A stretch of DNA of 64,000 nucleotides, taken from an uncultured Clostridium sp. (GTDB lineage: Bacteria; Bacillota; Clostridia; TANB77; CAG-508). Within the stretch, counting starts at the first letter, position 1. Every line of letters begins with the position of its first letter. A model generated the notes under the pieces. That model had not been told where the DNA came from. It searched no databases and saw nothing but the letters and a program-made list of their open reading frames with translations. This document shows positions 53,670-63,805 of the stretch, piece by piece. The stretch lies in contig CAOKPI010000001.1 in assembly GCA_948470605.1 (NCBI GenBank), positions 70,466 through 134,465 on the forward strand, in the 5' to 3' direction. The position numbers and the translations under genes are program-made.

Positions 53670-53875
53670 AAAATTTCCCCTCCTTTCGTTTGTTTTAAAT
53701 ATACAAAAAGATTTAGCTATTTCTCTTGACTGATTGTAGAAAAAGTCCTATAATATTAAGTGAGAAATATATAAATATTTTTCAAGTTCAAGTGCATTAT
53801 ATTATAATAATTTTTAAATGTCAATGAATTTTCAAAAATATTTTATTTTTCTAACAAATATTTGAAGGAGAGTTT

Positions 53876-54979
53876 ATGAATATATTTAATATAAATGTTC
53901 CAAAAGATAGTATATCAATGATTTTTGATGCACATAACGATGTTGAAAATTATAACACAACTTTATATTTGCATAAATCAAAAATCACACTAGCTGATGA
54001 AGATAATGAATATTCAGCTCAAGTGGAACTTGATCTAAAGGCAGATACCAAAAAAGATAAAATGGTAAAGCAAATGTTTAATAAAGATTATGGATCTTTT
54101 ATACTTACATTTTTAAATGCTGATTTTTCAAGTGTAGAAAATGCATATAATACTTTTTTCGTTTATTATGGACTTGAAGGACTTAATTATATAGATGAAA
54201 TAAAAGAAAAATATCCAATAGAATATACTACTAGATATGTATCAACAAAAAAATTCTTAGATTACTATAATAAAGCATTTGACTTAGTAAATACAGATTA
54301 TATAAAATTTCAAAATGATATGAAAAAGACTGTAGATTTTGTATTCGATTTACATGGAAATAAAAGTTCACTAGATGTAGATAAATATTCTAAATTCAAA
54401 GCATATTCTGCTGTTGTTGATTTAATGGAGCAATTTTCTTCACGAATACGTCTAGGTATAGTAAAAAGTTTACCTAGAAAAACGCCTTCAAAAATGACTA
54501 CTAAGCAAGTTGAGGAATTAGCCTATGATATTGCTAATAAAAAAGTAGATGATGTGGTTGGCTATGTATATGAAAGTTCATCTCATTTTGCATTAGCTTA
54601 TATTGCATTAAATGACTTAATACAAAACTCAAAAAGAAGTATTAGTGTTTGTCAAAATTGTGGAAGGTATTATTTACAATACTCTGGAAAAGAAATATAT
54701 TGTGAGTTGCCTAATGCAGATGGAAGTCCAACTTGTAAATCATATGCTTCTCGTAAGGCTTATGATAATAAGATAGTAGAAGATGTTGCTGAACTTGCAT
54801 ATAAAAGAGAATATCAAAGAAGAATAACTCAAGTATATCGTGCAAATGAGCTTAAAAAGCCAATAATGAGAAAAGAATATAATGATTGGAAAGCAAAAGC
54901 TAGAAAGCAATTAAAATTATATCGAGAAAATAAAATAACAAAAGAAGAATTTTGTGATTGGATAGAGAAAAATAAATAA
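53876..54979 (+). CDS. DUF6076-like protein with zinc-binding region
   Basis: SVCQNCGRYYLQYSGKEIYCELPNADGSPTCKSYASRKAYDN. Confidence 0.65.
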   Translation: MNIFNINVPKDSISMIFDAHNDVENYNTTLYLHKSKITLADEDNEYSAQVELDLKADTKKDKMVKQMFNKDYGSFILTFLNADFSSVENAYNTFFVYYGLEGLNYIDEIKEKYPIEYTTRYVSTKKFLDYYNKAFDLVNTDYIKFQNDMKKTVDFVFDLHGNKSSLDVDKYSKFKAYSAVVDLMEQFSSRIRLGIVKSLPRKTPSKMTTKQVEELAYDIANKKVDDVVGYVYESSSHFALAYIALNDLIQNSKRSISVCQNCGRYYLQYSGKEIYCELPNADGSPTCKSYASRKAYDNKIVEDVAELAYKREYQRRITQVYRANELKKPIMRKEYNDWKAKARKQLKLYRENKITKEEFCDWIEKNK

Positions 54980-55102
54980 TTATGCAAATATTATAGACTT
55001 TTTTAAAGAAATGTTGTAAAATTCTTATCATAGAAAGTAAGTTTAGCAGATGTGTGTGTTGCCTCAACCTTGATTTCTTATCAAGAGTTAGGGGGTGAGG
55101 CT

Positions 55103-55213
55103 ATGTTAGAGATTTTTGCATTCCTAGTAATAGGTTTAATGATTTCAATAACAATCAATTTAGCCTTGCTATGTATTATATACATACAATGGGTTAATAG
55201 TCAGATAAAATAA
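55103..55213 (+). CDS. Small hydrophobic peptide (36 aa), putative type I toxin
   Basis: MLEIFAFLVIGLMISITINLALLCIIYIQWVNSQIK preceded by gggggtgaggct; not in ORF track. Confidence 0.65.
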   Translation: MLEIFAFLVIGLMISITINLALLCIIYIQWVNSQIK

Positions 55214-55216
55214 AAA

Positions 55217-55338
55217 AAGCACTACACATTTGCTGGCAGGCAGTGTAGTGTTTTTCTCAATTAATTTTGGGCAACACACATTTCTGTGTTTGCTTACTTT
55301 CTATCTTTATTATACTCTAGTTTTATAGAAAAAGTCAA
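55217..55338 (-). ncRNA. Putative antisense RNA (type I antitoxin) with promoter and terminator
   Basis: Minus-strand TTGACT (55333-55338), 18-nt spacer, TATAAT (55309-55314); hairpin cactacac...gtgtagtg with T-run. Confidence 0.6.
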
Positions 55339-55375
55339 GAAATATAAAAAATTATTTTAAACGGAGAAACATTTA

Positions 55376-55828
55376 ATGATTAGTTATAAATGGTGTAATG
55401 GAAAAATTCCAAAAGATATAGAAATAAAACAAGTTTATGGAATTGTTTTTAATGAGGATGGAAATATATTTTTAAGAATAGATAATGGAATATACAAATT
55501 AACAGGAGGAAGACCTGAAATAGAAGATAAATCTATAGAAGATACTTTAAAAAGAGAATTTATAGAAGAAGCAAATATAACAATAAAAAATATTCATTTG
55601 TTAGGTTATCAGTTAGTAGATGAAAATAATGGAATTAAACCATATGCTCAAGTACGAATGATTGCTCAAATTGATGAAATTTTTGAAAATAGACCTGATT
55701 TAGATAATGGAAAGTTATATAAAAGAGTTTTCAAATCTCCAAAAGAAACAATAGAATTATTAAATTGGGGAAAAGTAGGTAAAAATCAAATAGAGGAAGC
55801 TGTAAAATTAGCAAAGAAATATTATTAA
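55376..55828 (+). CDS. NUDIX hydrolase
   Basis: GGRPEIEDKSIEDTLKREFIEEANI Nudix box. Confidence 0.88.
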   Translation: MISYKWCNGKIPKDIEIKQVYGIVFNEDGNIFLRIDNGIYKLTGGRPEIEDKSIEDTLKREFIEEANITIKNIHLLGYQLVDENNGIKPYAQVRMIAQIDEIFENRPDLDNGKLYKRVFKSPKETIELLNWGKVGKNQIEEAVKLAKKYY

Positions 55829-55844
55829 ATAGTTTGGAGAGAAA

Positions 55845-56243
55845 ATGAAAGTATTAAGTTTAACAGAGCCATGTGCAACATTAATTAAAGAAAATATAAA
55901 GAAAGTAGAAACAAGAAGTTGGAAAACATCTTATAGAGGCGAATTATACATTCATGCAAGTAGTACAAAAATACCTAAAGAGTGGAGAGAAGATAAAGAA
56001 TTTATGGAATTAGTAAAAGAAACTCCATTAAATTATGGCAATATTATCTGCAAGTGTAATTTGGTTGATTGTATTTATATGACTAAAGAATATGTAGAAG
56101 ATATGAAAAATAATAATCATCAAGAATATATTTGTGGCAAATATAAAGAAGGTAGATATGCTTGGATATTAAAGAATATTGAAGTGTTGGATAATCCAAT
56201 TAAAGCAAAAGGTCATCTAAGTATCTGGAATTATGAAGAATAA
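55845..56243 (+). CDS. ASCH domain protein
   Basis: MKVLSLTEPCATLIKENIKKVETRSWKTSYRGELYIHASSTK. Confidence 0.88.
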   Translation: MKVLSLTEPCATLIKENIKKVETRSWKTSYRGELYIHASSTKIPKEWREDKEFMELVKETPLNYGNIICKCNLVDCIYMTKEYVEDMKNNNHQEYICGKYKEGRYAWILKNIEVLDNPIKAKGHLSIWNYEE

Positions 56244-56257
56244 TAAGGAGGAAAAGT

Positions 56258-57118
56258 ATGAAACAAAATCTAGTTAGAATTAATTCTATTGATAATATTG
56301 AAATGGTTGGAATGTTATATGAACCAGAAGAAAAAAATAATAAAATAGTAATTCATGTTCATGGATTATGTGGTAATTTTTATGAAAATAGATTTCTTGA
56401 TATGTTAGCAAAAACATATACAAATAAAGGTTATAGCTTTTTAACATTTAATAATAGAGGAACTAACTTTGTTTCAGAGCTATTAAAGGGTAATAATTTT
56501 GCAGTAATAGGTGGTTGCTATGAAAAATTTACAGATTGCTTATTAGACATAGAGGGAGCAATTAACTATTCAAAAAATATAGGATATACAGAGATTATTC
56601 TTGAAGGACACAGTTATGGTTGTAATAAAGTAGTCTATTATTATAATAAAAAGAATGATGAAAGTATAGAGAAAATCGTATTATTAGCACCATGTGATAT
56701 TCCACAAGAATGTATTAAATTTTTAAGCAAAGAAGAATATGAAATAGCAAGAAAAGAAGCAATAAGATTAGTCAATGAAGGAAAAGAAAATAAATTAATC
56801 GATTTTTCAGTAAATGCTAATGGAGTAATCGCAGCTGGAACATATTTTAATGACTTCTTACCAAATGGCGAAAATGATTTTATAAGATATGTTGACGGAG
56901 TAAATGGAAAAAGTAATGTTCTTAACGATATTGACATTCCAGTATTAGTTGTATTTGGAGATATAGATGAATGTGTGTTAACCCAAGATATTGAAATAGT
57001 AAAAGCATATTTAAAGAACAATATTAAAGAATGCGATATTCAAATTATAAATGGTGCAGACCATTCTTATACAGATAAATATGAAGAATTAGGAAAAATA
57101 ATAGAAAAGAATATATAA
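56258..57118 (+). CDS. Alpha/beta hydrolase
   Basis: IVIHVHGLCGNFYEN; ILEGHSYGCNK; GDIDE; NGADHSY. Confidence 0.88.
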   Translation: MKQNLVRINSIDNIEMVGMLYEPEEKNNKIVIHVHGLCGNFYENRFLDMLAKTYTNKGYSFLTFNNRGTNFVSELLKGNNFAVIGGCYEKFTDCLLDIEGAINYSKNIGYTEIILEGHSYGCNKVVYYYNKKNDESIEKIVLLAPCDIPQECIKFLSKEEYEIARKEAIRLVNEGKENKLIDFSVNANGVIAAGTYFNDFLPNGENDFIRYVDGVNGKSNVLNDIDIPVLVVFGDIDECVLTQDIEIVKAYLKNNIKECDIQIINGADHSYTDKYEELGKIIEKNI

Positions 57119-57150
57119 AGAAATGAAAAATAGAATGGAGAACTTAAAAG

Positions 57151-57564
57151 ATGAAAGATTTATTAAAAACAAATTGTTTTGATACTAACGAAACAATGAT
57201 CGTTGTTGGAAGTTGTTTAGAAAGTATGCAACCTAAGGCATATAAAGAAATAGAACAAATTTCTTCAAATATTTATGAAGTATGTTTAGAAAAAGAACAC
57301 TTAAATATGGTAGTAACAAAAATAATAGGTATGGTGGCAAGAGGAAAAATTAAAAAAATGATATTTGCAACAGTAGATAAATCTCCTCATTGTGTGCAAC
57401 TTCATTACGTAATTAAAGAATTAGAAAATGCTATTGATATAAGTAACATTGAAATAGTAAATTATGTAGCAGTTGAGAATAAACTAATTCAGATACCATT
57501 AAAGATAATAAGTTTATCTAAAAACTTATCTAAATTAAAAACAAAAATGGAGGAAGAACAATGA
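57151..57564 (+). CDS. Hypothetical protein in element cargo
   Basis: 137 aa ORF in tight cluster. Confidence 0.55.
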   Translation: MKDLLKTNCFDTNETMIVVGSCLESMQPKAYKEIEQISSNIYEVCLEKEHLNMVVTKIIGMVARGKIKKMIFATVDKSPHCVQLHYVIKELENAIDISNIEIVNYVAVENKLIQIPLKIISLSKNLSKLKTKMEEEQ

Positions 57565-57902
57565 AAATTATAAAACTTGAACAGGCAGAAAGACATAATA
57601 ATAGTGATAAATGTAAAGTTATAGAATATGGATTTAATGATAAAGACATAGATTGTGCAACAGCAGTTATAAACGGAAGATACCCTGATACTGGTTATTG
57701 TATGAATGAAGAGTGTAAAGAGCTTATTTATGTAATAGATGGAGAGGGAACTTTAAATAAAGAAAATGAAACAATTGAATTTAAAAAAGGCGATGCGATT
57801 CTAATTGATAAAAAAGAAAAATATTACTGGGATGCATATTGCACAATAATAATGCCCTGTACTCCAGCTTGGTATCCAGAACAACATAAATTAACAGAAT
57901 AA
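57561..57902 (+). CDS. Cupin-domain protein
   Basis: ELIYVIDGEGTLNKENETIEFKKGDAILID. Confidence 0.8.
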   Translation: MKIIKLEQAERHNNSDKCKVIEYGFNDKDIDCATAVINGRYPDTGYCMNEECKELIYVIDGEGTLNKENETIEFKKGDAILIDKKEKYYWDAYCTIIMPCTPAWYPEQHKLTE

Positions 57903-57944
57903 TTAAATAGTTTAAGGAGCATTACAGGAATTGCTCCTTTTAAT

Positions 57945-59237
57945 TTATCTAACTCTATCTTTCTTCTTTTTCTCTTGTTCCTTTTCAAATTGTTTTCTTT
58001 CTTCCTCTATTTTTTGATGAAGTTTAAATCTCTTAATTTTTTCTAACCTTAATTCTATATTATTGCAATGTTTTATTTCTTCAGCAAGTGGTGTTATGTT
58101 TTTAGAAATTTCTACAATTTGATTTTCAATACTTTCTTTTTCTTCATTTGTTTTTACTCGTTTAAGCTTTTTCCATAAATTTTCTCTTTCACTTTTCAAA
58201 GGATTTATTTTCTCATAAGCTGATTTTTGATAGTCCTGTAATTCTTGTTCTGTATTAATATTATTTTTGCACACAAATCTAACTTGTTTAGAAAATTCAT
58301 CCATTTTCTTAATTGCACTTATTAATTCTGGTGTCATTTTCGTTATATTAGGTTTTGAGACGATTTCTATATTGATACCTAGTAATTTCTCATAGTGAAA
58401 AATTAAATATGAAATAGAGCCTTTAAATTGCAAATGCTTTTGTTTTTCATTGTTATTTCTTTCATAACTTCTGTTAGCTAATAAATATGGATCTGGAGAA
58501 TATGGATATTCGGACTGTGTTTCTAATATTCTTTTATAAATATTCTCTTTTAAATACTTTTCTCCAAATTGCCTTTCAATTCTTGTGTTTCGTTTATATG
58601 GTTCTCGTCTAATCGATAATGTATTATTTTTATCAGTAACAATATAATCTAAATCTTGTAATATTTTAATAAATTCGTTATAGTCTTTAGCATTTGCTAT
58701 TGCATAATCAATACTATCTTTCATTAGTTCCTTATATAAGCTACTTGTAGCATATTTATTGTATTTCTCTTTTTGTTTCAAAACACTTAATCCATATTCT
58801 TCACAAAGTTTATCTGAAGTTTTTCTCATTATTGCATAGTCTTTCTTTGTATTACAAAATTTCTTTCCATCTAAAAATGAAACAGAGTTTAAAACAAAAT
58901 GGTTGTGTATGTTGTCTGTGTTTAGATGAGTAGAAACTACTACTTGAAATTTATCTCCCCATAGTTCTTCAGCAAGTTTAATTCCAATTTCATGTGCTTG
59001 TTCTGGTGTTACTTCTCCTTTTACAAATGATTGTACTCCATGAAAACATTGTGTTCCTGTTGTTTTGAAAAATTGCTTTTTAATATTTCTCATTTCTTGT
59101 AGAGCAGTATCAGGCATACAATTTATGCCTGACACATATAATTTTTCTTCTGTCTTTTCTCCATTAATTGCATAATTTATTGTAAAATCTAATCTATCTT
59201 TTACTTTCCATATTTTTGTTATTGCCATTTTATACAT
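57945..59237 (-). CDS. MobA/VirD2-type relaxase
   Basis: VVSTHLNTDNIHNHFVLNSVSFLDGKKF (HxxxxNxHNHF). Confidence 0.93.
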   Translation of the reverse strand: MYKMAITKIWKVKDRLDFTINYAINGEKTEEKLYVSGINCMPDTALQEMRNIKKQFFKTTGTQCFHGVQSFVKGEVTPEQAHEIGIKLAEELWGDKFQVVVSTHLNTDNIHNHFVLNSVSFLDGKKFCNTKKDYAIMRKTSDKLCEEYGLSVLKQKEKYNKYATSSLYKELMKDSIDYAIANAKDYNEFIKILQDLDYIVTDKNNTLSIRREPYKRNTRIERQFGEKYLKENIYKRILETQSEYPYSPDPYLLANRSYERNNNEKQKHLQFKGSISYLIFHYEKLLGINIEIVSKPNITKMTPELISAIKKMDEFSKQVRFVCKNNINTEQELQDYQKSAYEKINPLKSERENLWKKLKRVKTNEEKESIENQIVEISKNITPLAEEIKHCNNIELRLEKIKRFKLHQKIEEERKQFEKEQEKKKKDRVR

Positions 59238-59565
59238 CTACCTTCTTTTTAGATACAACATAAACTTCTTGTAAACTTAAAACTAAATCTTCTATTTTAT
59301 GTGCTAGTGATATATATTTATCATTATTAACATACCCATAACGATTACATGCTCTTGCAATTTGATTTAAGTTTGTTGCCATACCTCTTAACTGAGAGAG
59401 TACTTCATAAAATTTTTCGTCTGGTTTTTCTTTTAGCTGATAATCTAAAATTATTTTTCTAAAAAATTCTGATTTGTTCAATCCAGATTTTTTAACTTTT
59501 TCATTAAGAGTTTTGTTTTCTTCTTCATTCAAAAATATATTAATTTTTATATTTCTATTTCTCAT
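59230..59565 (-). CDS. MobC-like relaxosome protein
   Basis: INIFLNEEENKTLNEKVKKSGLNKSEFFRKIILDY ... QLRGMATNLNQIARACN. Confidence 0.88.
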   Translation of the reverse strand: MRNRNIKINIFLNEEENKTLNEKVKKSGLNKSEFFRKIILDYQLKEKPDEKFYEVLSQLRGMATNLNQIARACNRYGYVNNDKYISLAHKIEDLVLSLQEVYVVSKKKVDV

Positions 59566-59685
59566 AAATTTTCATCTCGCTTTCTGTTTTTTCTTATTAG
59601 GGTTTGGGACTTGTCCCATTCTTGTTGGTATTTGTGGCGTGAGTACAAATACGTTGCTTGCATATTCAAGAAATCTACAGAGTAC

Positions 59686-60036
59686 TCACTTCAAAATACC
59701 AAGCTTTTTAAAGAAAAAGTATGCTTCTTTACCTCCTAAAAAGAAAATTTCTCTTTCTTCTATTGATTGCATATCATAATAAATTTGTACCAATTTTGAA
59801 AGTAAAAAGCACTCTTCATTTGACAAATTTCTGTCTTTAATATCACCTTCTAGTACCCAAGTTAAGTTCTCATTTTGTTCTAATATTTTGTTATATTCGT
59901 TTTGTAATTCTGCATATTTTTCATTATTATCTTTTAAATATCTTCTACTATTTTCTAAATATTCTTCAAACATATCTTCATATTCTTTATAAAAACTTTC
60001 TAATTTTTCCATTACAATAACCTCCATTTTATACAT
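59686..60036 (-). CDS. Hypothetical element protein
   Basis: ORF in element backbone. Confidence 0.55.
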   Translation of the reverse strand: MYKMEVIVMEKLESFYKEYEDMFEEYLENSRRYLKDNNEKYAELQNEYNKILEQNENLTWVLEGDIKDRNLSNEECFLLSKLVQIYYDMQSIEEREIFFLGGKEAYFFFKKLGILK

Positions 60037-60445
60037 AAATTAATTCTTTAAATATAATTTCTTCAGCACGATTTTTAATATTATTCATGCATCTAACCCA
60101 TTCTATCTGATTAGTTGTTTTTAATTCTTCAGTTATATTTTCTTGCTCTGTAAGTTGTTTCATTAGTAAATAAAATCTTTCATTTGCTGTTTTATCTATC
60201 TCGAGTACATGACTTCTCAATTTATCTTCAACCCATAAAATTGTGTATTCCGTTTTCTTATGCTCTAATAAATATTTCAATCTTAATTTTCCATATTTAC
60301 TAAATTCATTAGGATTCACACTAGCTGTATCAACTAAATTTGGATAGTAATAATCGCCTTTTCTTATATATTCAATTCCAATCTTCTCATCAATAAATCT
60401 TTCTTTTAATTTTTTATCTTTCATATCTATTTGCTCCTTTTTCAA
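60029..60445 (-). CDS. Hypothetical TnpV-like/element backbone protein
   Basis: GIEYIRKGDYYYPNLVD ... YGKLRLKYLLEHKKTEYTILW. Confidence 0.6.
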   Translation of the reverse strand: MKKEQIDMKDKKLKERFIDEKIGIEYIRKGDYYYPNLVDTASVNPNEFSKYGKLRLKYLLEHKKTEYTILWVEDKLRSHVLEIDKTANERFYLLMKQLTEQENITEELKTTNQIEWVRCMNNIKNRAEEIIFKELIYV

Positions 60446-61005
60446 TTTTCATATATTTCATGCAAATTATTTGCATATAAAAAATCCAAATTATCATAAT
60501 GCCTTTGTTCATAATTTTGAAAACTATATTTGCCTTTTCCTTTATAGTTATAATTATTATTGTTATAATTAGGTCGTAAATTTTCCGTGTCATGACTCGT
60601 AGATTTTCCGACTCTTGACTCGTAATTTTTACGAATCACTTTTATAAGATTTTTATCATGTTCTATTTTCCCTACATAAATTAGATTAGGTTTAGTAGAG
60701 CCTTGTTTTTTCTCATATATTAACTTACATTCTTTTAATTGTTTAAATGCTTTTGTTGCAGTTTTATCTGATAAATTAAGTAATTCTTGGACTTCTTTCC
60801 TAGTAAATATTAAGAAAACATTACCTTCTTCATCAAACCAATTATTCTTTTTAGATAAGGCTAATCTATTTAATAAAAATCCATAAAGAATTTTACTATC
60901 TGAATTTAATTTATCTTTGTAATTCTTATTAAAAAATAATTCCATAGGTATTTGATAATATAGATGTTCAAAGCATTCATTAGCTTTATAGGGTATAAAT
61001 TCCAT
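60442..61005 (-). CDS. Replication initiator protein A N-terminal domain protein
   Basis: YYQIPMELFFNKNYKDKLNSDSKILYGFLLNRLALSKKNNWFDEEGNVFLIFTRKEVQELL. Confidence 0.9.
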   Translation of the reverse strand: MEFIPYKANECFEHLYYQIPMELFFNKNYKDKLNSDSKILYGFLLNRLALSKKNNWFDEEGNVFLIFTRKEVQELLNLSDKTATKAFKQLKECKLIYEKKQGSTKPNLIYVGKIEHDKNLIKVIRKNYESRVGKSTSHDTENLRPNYNNNNYNYKGKGKYSFQNYEQRHYDNLDFLYANNLHEIYEN

Positions 61006-61275
61006 TTGAATAAGTTCTCCTTTTCTTTAATTTGAAGAACTTTGAAAACTATTGATATTTAGCTAAAAATCTCTTTGTTGAAATTTGTTGAAGCTTTTTT
61101 TGAACTTGAAAAAATTTTGTTGAAATTTTTTGTTGAAGAAAATGAGCATATTTTTTAGAATTTTTTAGAATGCAAAAAAATTATGCTATTCTTCATTTTT
61201 ATTGAAAAATAGCATAATTCATAGTTTTTGAATTTTATTAAATTCTCTTAAATCCCCTTGAAAAAGGGCAAAAAA

Positions 61276-61351
61276 TGGTCGAGGCGACAGGGATCGAACC
61301 TGCGACCTCATGGTCCCAAACCACGCGCGCTACCAACTGCGCTACGCCTCG
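61276..61351 (-). tRNA. tRNA-Pro(TGG), CCA encoded
   Basis: Minus strand cgaggcgtagcgcagttggtagcgcgcgtggTTTGGGAccatgaggtcgcaggttcgatccctgtcgcctcgacca; cloverleaf arms readable. Confidence 0.95.
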
Positions 61352-61491
61352 ATATTCAATTCCTATAATTGAACGCTTATATATAATATCACAAATTAAA
61401 GATATTTGCAAGAACTTTTGAATAATTTTTTTTGATATTTTTTCATTTTTACTTGAAAAATCTATCTTAACAAGGTATAATAATAAAGTAT

Positions 61492-61530
<39 letters not shown>

Positions 61531-61646
61531 CGCATACCCTTAACTTTATAAATGTTGATATTTAGGGATTTCAAGAGATAGTGTTAAAAGTTTTCCCCTG
61601 AAATTCCCCTTAAATATAAATTTCATACTAAAAGCATATTTTATAT

Positions 61647-61686
61647 GTGCCTGTAGTTTAGCTGGATAGAATGGCAGGCTACGAAC
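61647..61686 (+). other. Orphan 5' half of a tRNA-Arg(ACG)-like gene (att scar 2)
   Basis: gtgcctgtagtttagctggatagaatggcaGGCTACGAA. Confidence 0.7.
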
Positions 61687-61822
61687 TTAAAGCCCATAGT
61701 TATTAACTAATTGATATTAAAGGGGTTTGGGAAAGGTTAAGAGGTTTCCCCAAATTTTTCCCCACTTAATATATATAATTATTGAAAATGTTGTAAATAT
61801 CCTTTATAATATTTTCATATAT

Positions 61823-61899
61823 GCAGCCATAGCTCAACTGGATAGAGTATCTGGCTACGAACCAGAAGGTTGGGGGTTCAAGTCCCTTTGGCTGCACCA
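61823..61899 (+). tRNA. tRNA-Arg(ACG), CCA encoded
   Basis: gcagccatagctcaactggatagagtatctggCTACGAAccagaaggttgggggttcaagtccctttggctgcacca. Confidence 0.95.
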
Positions 61900-61926
61900 A
61901 AAGTACCTTTTCATAGGGTGCTTTTT

Positions 61927-63303
61927 TTATTGTGCAACTAACATTGGTTCTGCAAGAATACTAATCTTCTCTAAATACTCTTTGTTTCTTTCCATCAAGT
62001 CATTTAGTTCATCTTCACTATATTGTTTATTATAAAGTTTTAACATTTCTTGTTGTTTTCTAGCTTCTGATATATGTATATAATATCTTCTAGTTGTATC
62101 AAAATCACAATGTCCCATTAAAATATGCAATACCTCTGGTGGCATACCTAAGCTTGAATATAGACTGGCATACGAATGGCGAAGTCCATAAACTGTCATG
62201 TGTTCTAAATTATACTTCTTGATAAATGTAGGCATTTTGTTTGTAAGCATTTCTGAAACAAAAGGCTCTCCTTTTTCATTAAGAAATATAAAATCATCTT
62301 CGTTCCATTTTCTTCCACATCTTTTATATTCTATCATTCTTTCTGCCTTAATTTTCAATAAAAGTTTTTTTAGTCTAGGGTGCAATGGAACATCTCGTAA
62401 ACTTTGAGGAGTTTTTAAATCTGCTAATTCTCTTTTATGACATTTCTTTTTTAGGTCATTATCATATACTATCGTATCTTTAAATGCTTTTCTAATATGT
62501 ATTATGTTTTTCTCCATATCAATAGTATTCCACATATAGGCACATACTTCCTCTGGTCTCCCACCTGAAAGCAAAATTGCTTCAAATAGATATGCCCATT
62601 GCCTACCATCTTGTTCAAACAAATCTTCCCATACTTCTTGTCTTTCTTTATCTAAATGCTCAATTTCTACACCAATATTACTTTTTCTATTACCAACATA
62701 TATTTTAGTTGCTGGGTTTTCTTTAATTACACCTAAATTTATAGCTGTTTGAAAAGACATTTTTAATATAAGTTTGATGTCTTTTAGGTACTTTTCAGAA
62801 TAATCTAATTTATCAAAATGTTGTTGTAGTTGTTCTGTTGTAATAGTTCTTATGTCTAAATCTCCCCAAACAGGAATAACCTGTTTATTGGCTGTACCTA
62901 AATATGATGTTACTGTTTTAGGACTTACTTTTCGCCTTCTGCTATATAAATTTATTTCTGACTGTAATTTCTTTTCTTGTAACATTTTATTTACAAATAC
63001 CCTTAATGTAAAATCTTGTCCTACATTAGACATTACTTGGTCTAATTTTTCATATTCTAATTTGTTACTTATATTATTATCTCTTACTGTTTCGGCTGCA
63101 TTTATTAATTCTTCTTGTTCTTTTATCTTCAATAATCTTACTGCTTCGCCTTCTGTTAATGCAGTCTTTGAAATTCTTTTAGTAACTTCAAAACCATAAA
63201 TTTTTGATAAATCTATTGTCTTTCTAGCTTCATAACTATTTCCCTTCTTTCTTACTTTGATACTTTTATCTTTTAACTGTTTATTCATATCTAATTCAAT
63301 CAT
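61927..63303 (-). CDS. Tyrosine-type site-specific integrase
   Basis: LLSGGRPEEVCAYMWNTIDME; YGLRHSYASLYSSLGMPPEVLHILMGHCDFDTTRRYY. Confidence 0.95.
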   Translation of the reverse strand: MIELDMNKQLKDKSIKVRKKGNSYEARKTIDLSKIYGFEVTKRISKTALTEGEAVRLLKIKEQEELINAAETVRDNNISNKLEYEKLDQVMSNVGQDFTLRVFVNKMLQEKKLQSEINLYSRRRKVSPKTVTSYLGTANKQVIPVWGDLDIRTITTEQLQQHFDKLDYSEKYLKDIKLILKMSFQTAINLGVIKENPATKIYVGNRKSNIGVEIEHLDKERQEVWEDLFEQDGRQWAYLFEAILLSGGRPEEVCAYMWNTIDMEKNIIHIRKAFKDTIVYDNDLKKKCHKRELADLKTPQSLRDVPLHPRLKKLLLKIKAERMIEYKRCGRKWNEDDFIFLNEKGEPFVSEMLTNKMPTFIKKYNLEHMTVYGLRHSYASLYSSLGMPPEVLHILMGHCDFDTTRRYYIHISEARKQQEMLKLYNKQYSEDELNDLMERNKEYLEKISILAEPMLVAQ

Positions 63304-63403
63304 ATTTTATCTTCCTTTCTAATATCTTTATTATTAATATGATATAAAACAGCAAATAGATTTAAAATTTCTAATATCCAGTTGCTATTTTATATCTCTT
63401 TTA

Positions 63404-63613
63404 TTATTTTGACAATACTTCAGGTGTGCTTGTTAGATTATTGACCCATTCTATTAATTGCTGTCTATTTATCAGTATCTTTCTTTTTTTGAATTTTACT
63501 GATGGAAAATTATCTAACTTTACTACATCTAACATGGTATTTCTTCCTATACCTGTTAATTCACAAGCTTCTTTTATTCCTATTAAGATAGGCTCTGTTT
63601 TTTCTTTATTCAT
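63404..63613 (-). CDS. Excisionase/AlpA-like HTH protein
   Basis: GIKEACELTGIGRNTMLDVVKLDNFPSVKFKKRKILINRQQLIEWV. Confidence 0.85.
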   Translation of the reverse strand: MNKEKTEPILIGIKEACELTGIGRNTMLDVVKLDNFPSVKFKKRKILINRQQLIEWVNNLTSTPEVLSK

Positions 63614-63805
63614 TACTATCTACCTCACAAAATTAAAATTTGTGAGTGGAAATCCTTTAATCAGCCGTATTATATCGGCGATGAGGATTAAAATTTTGTA
63701 ATGTAAATTTAGTTCAAAGATTATTTGTCAATAATCTCCACTTTCAAAATAGTATCTTTGCATAGCTTGTTCACTTCCTTTCGAATATTTATATTATTCT
63801 TTTAT

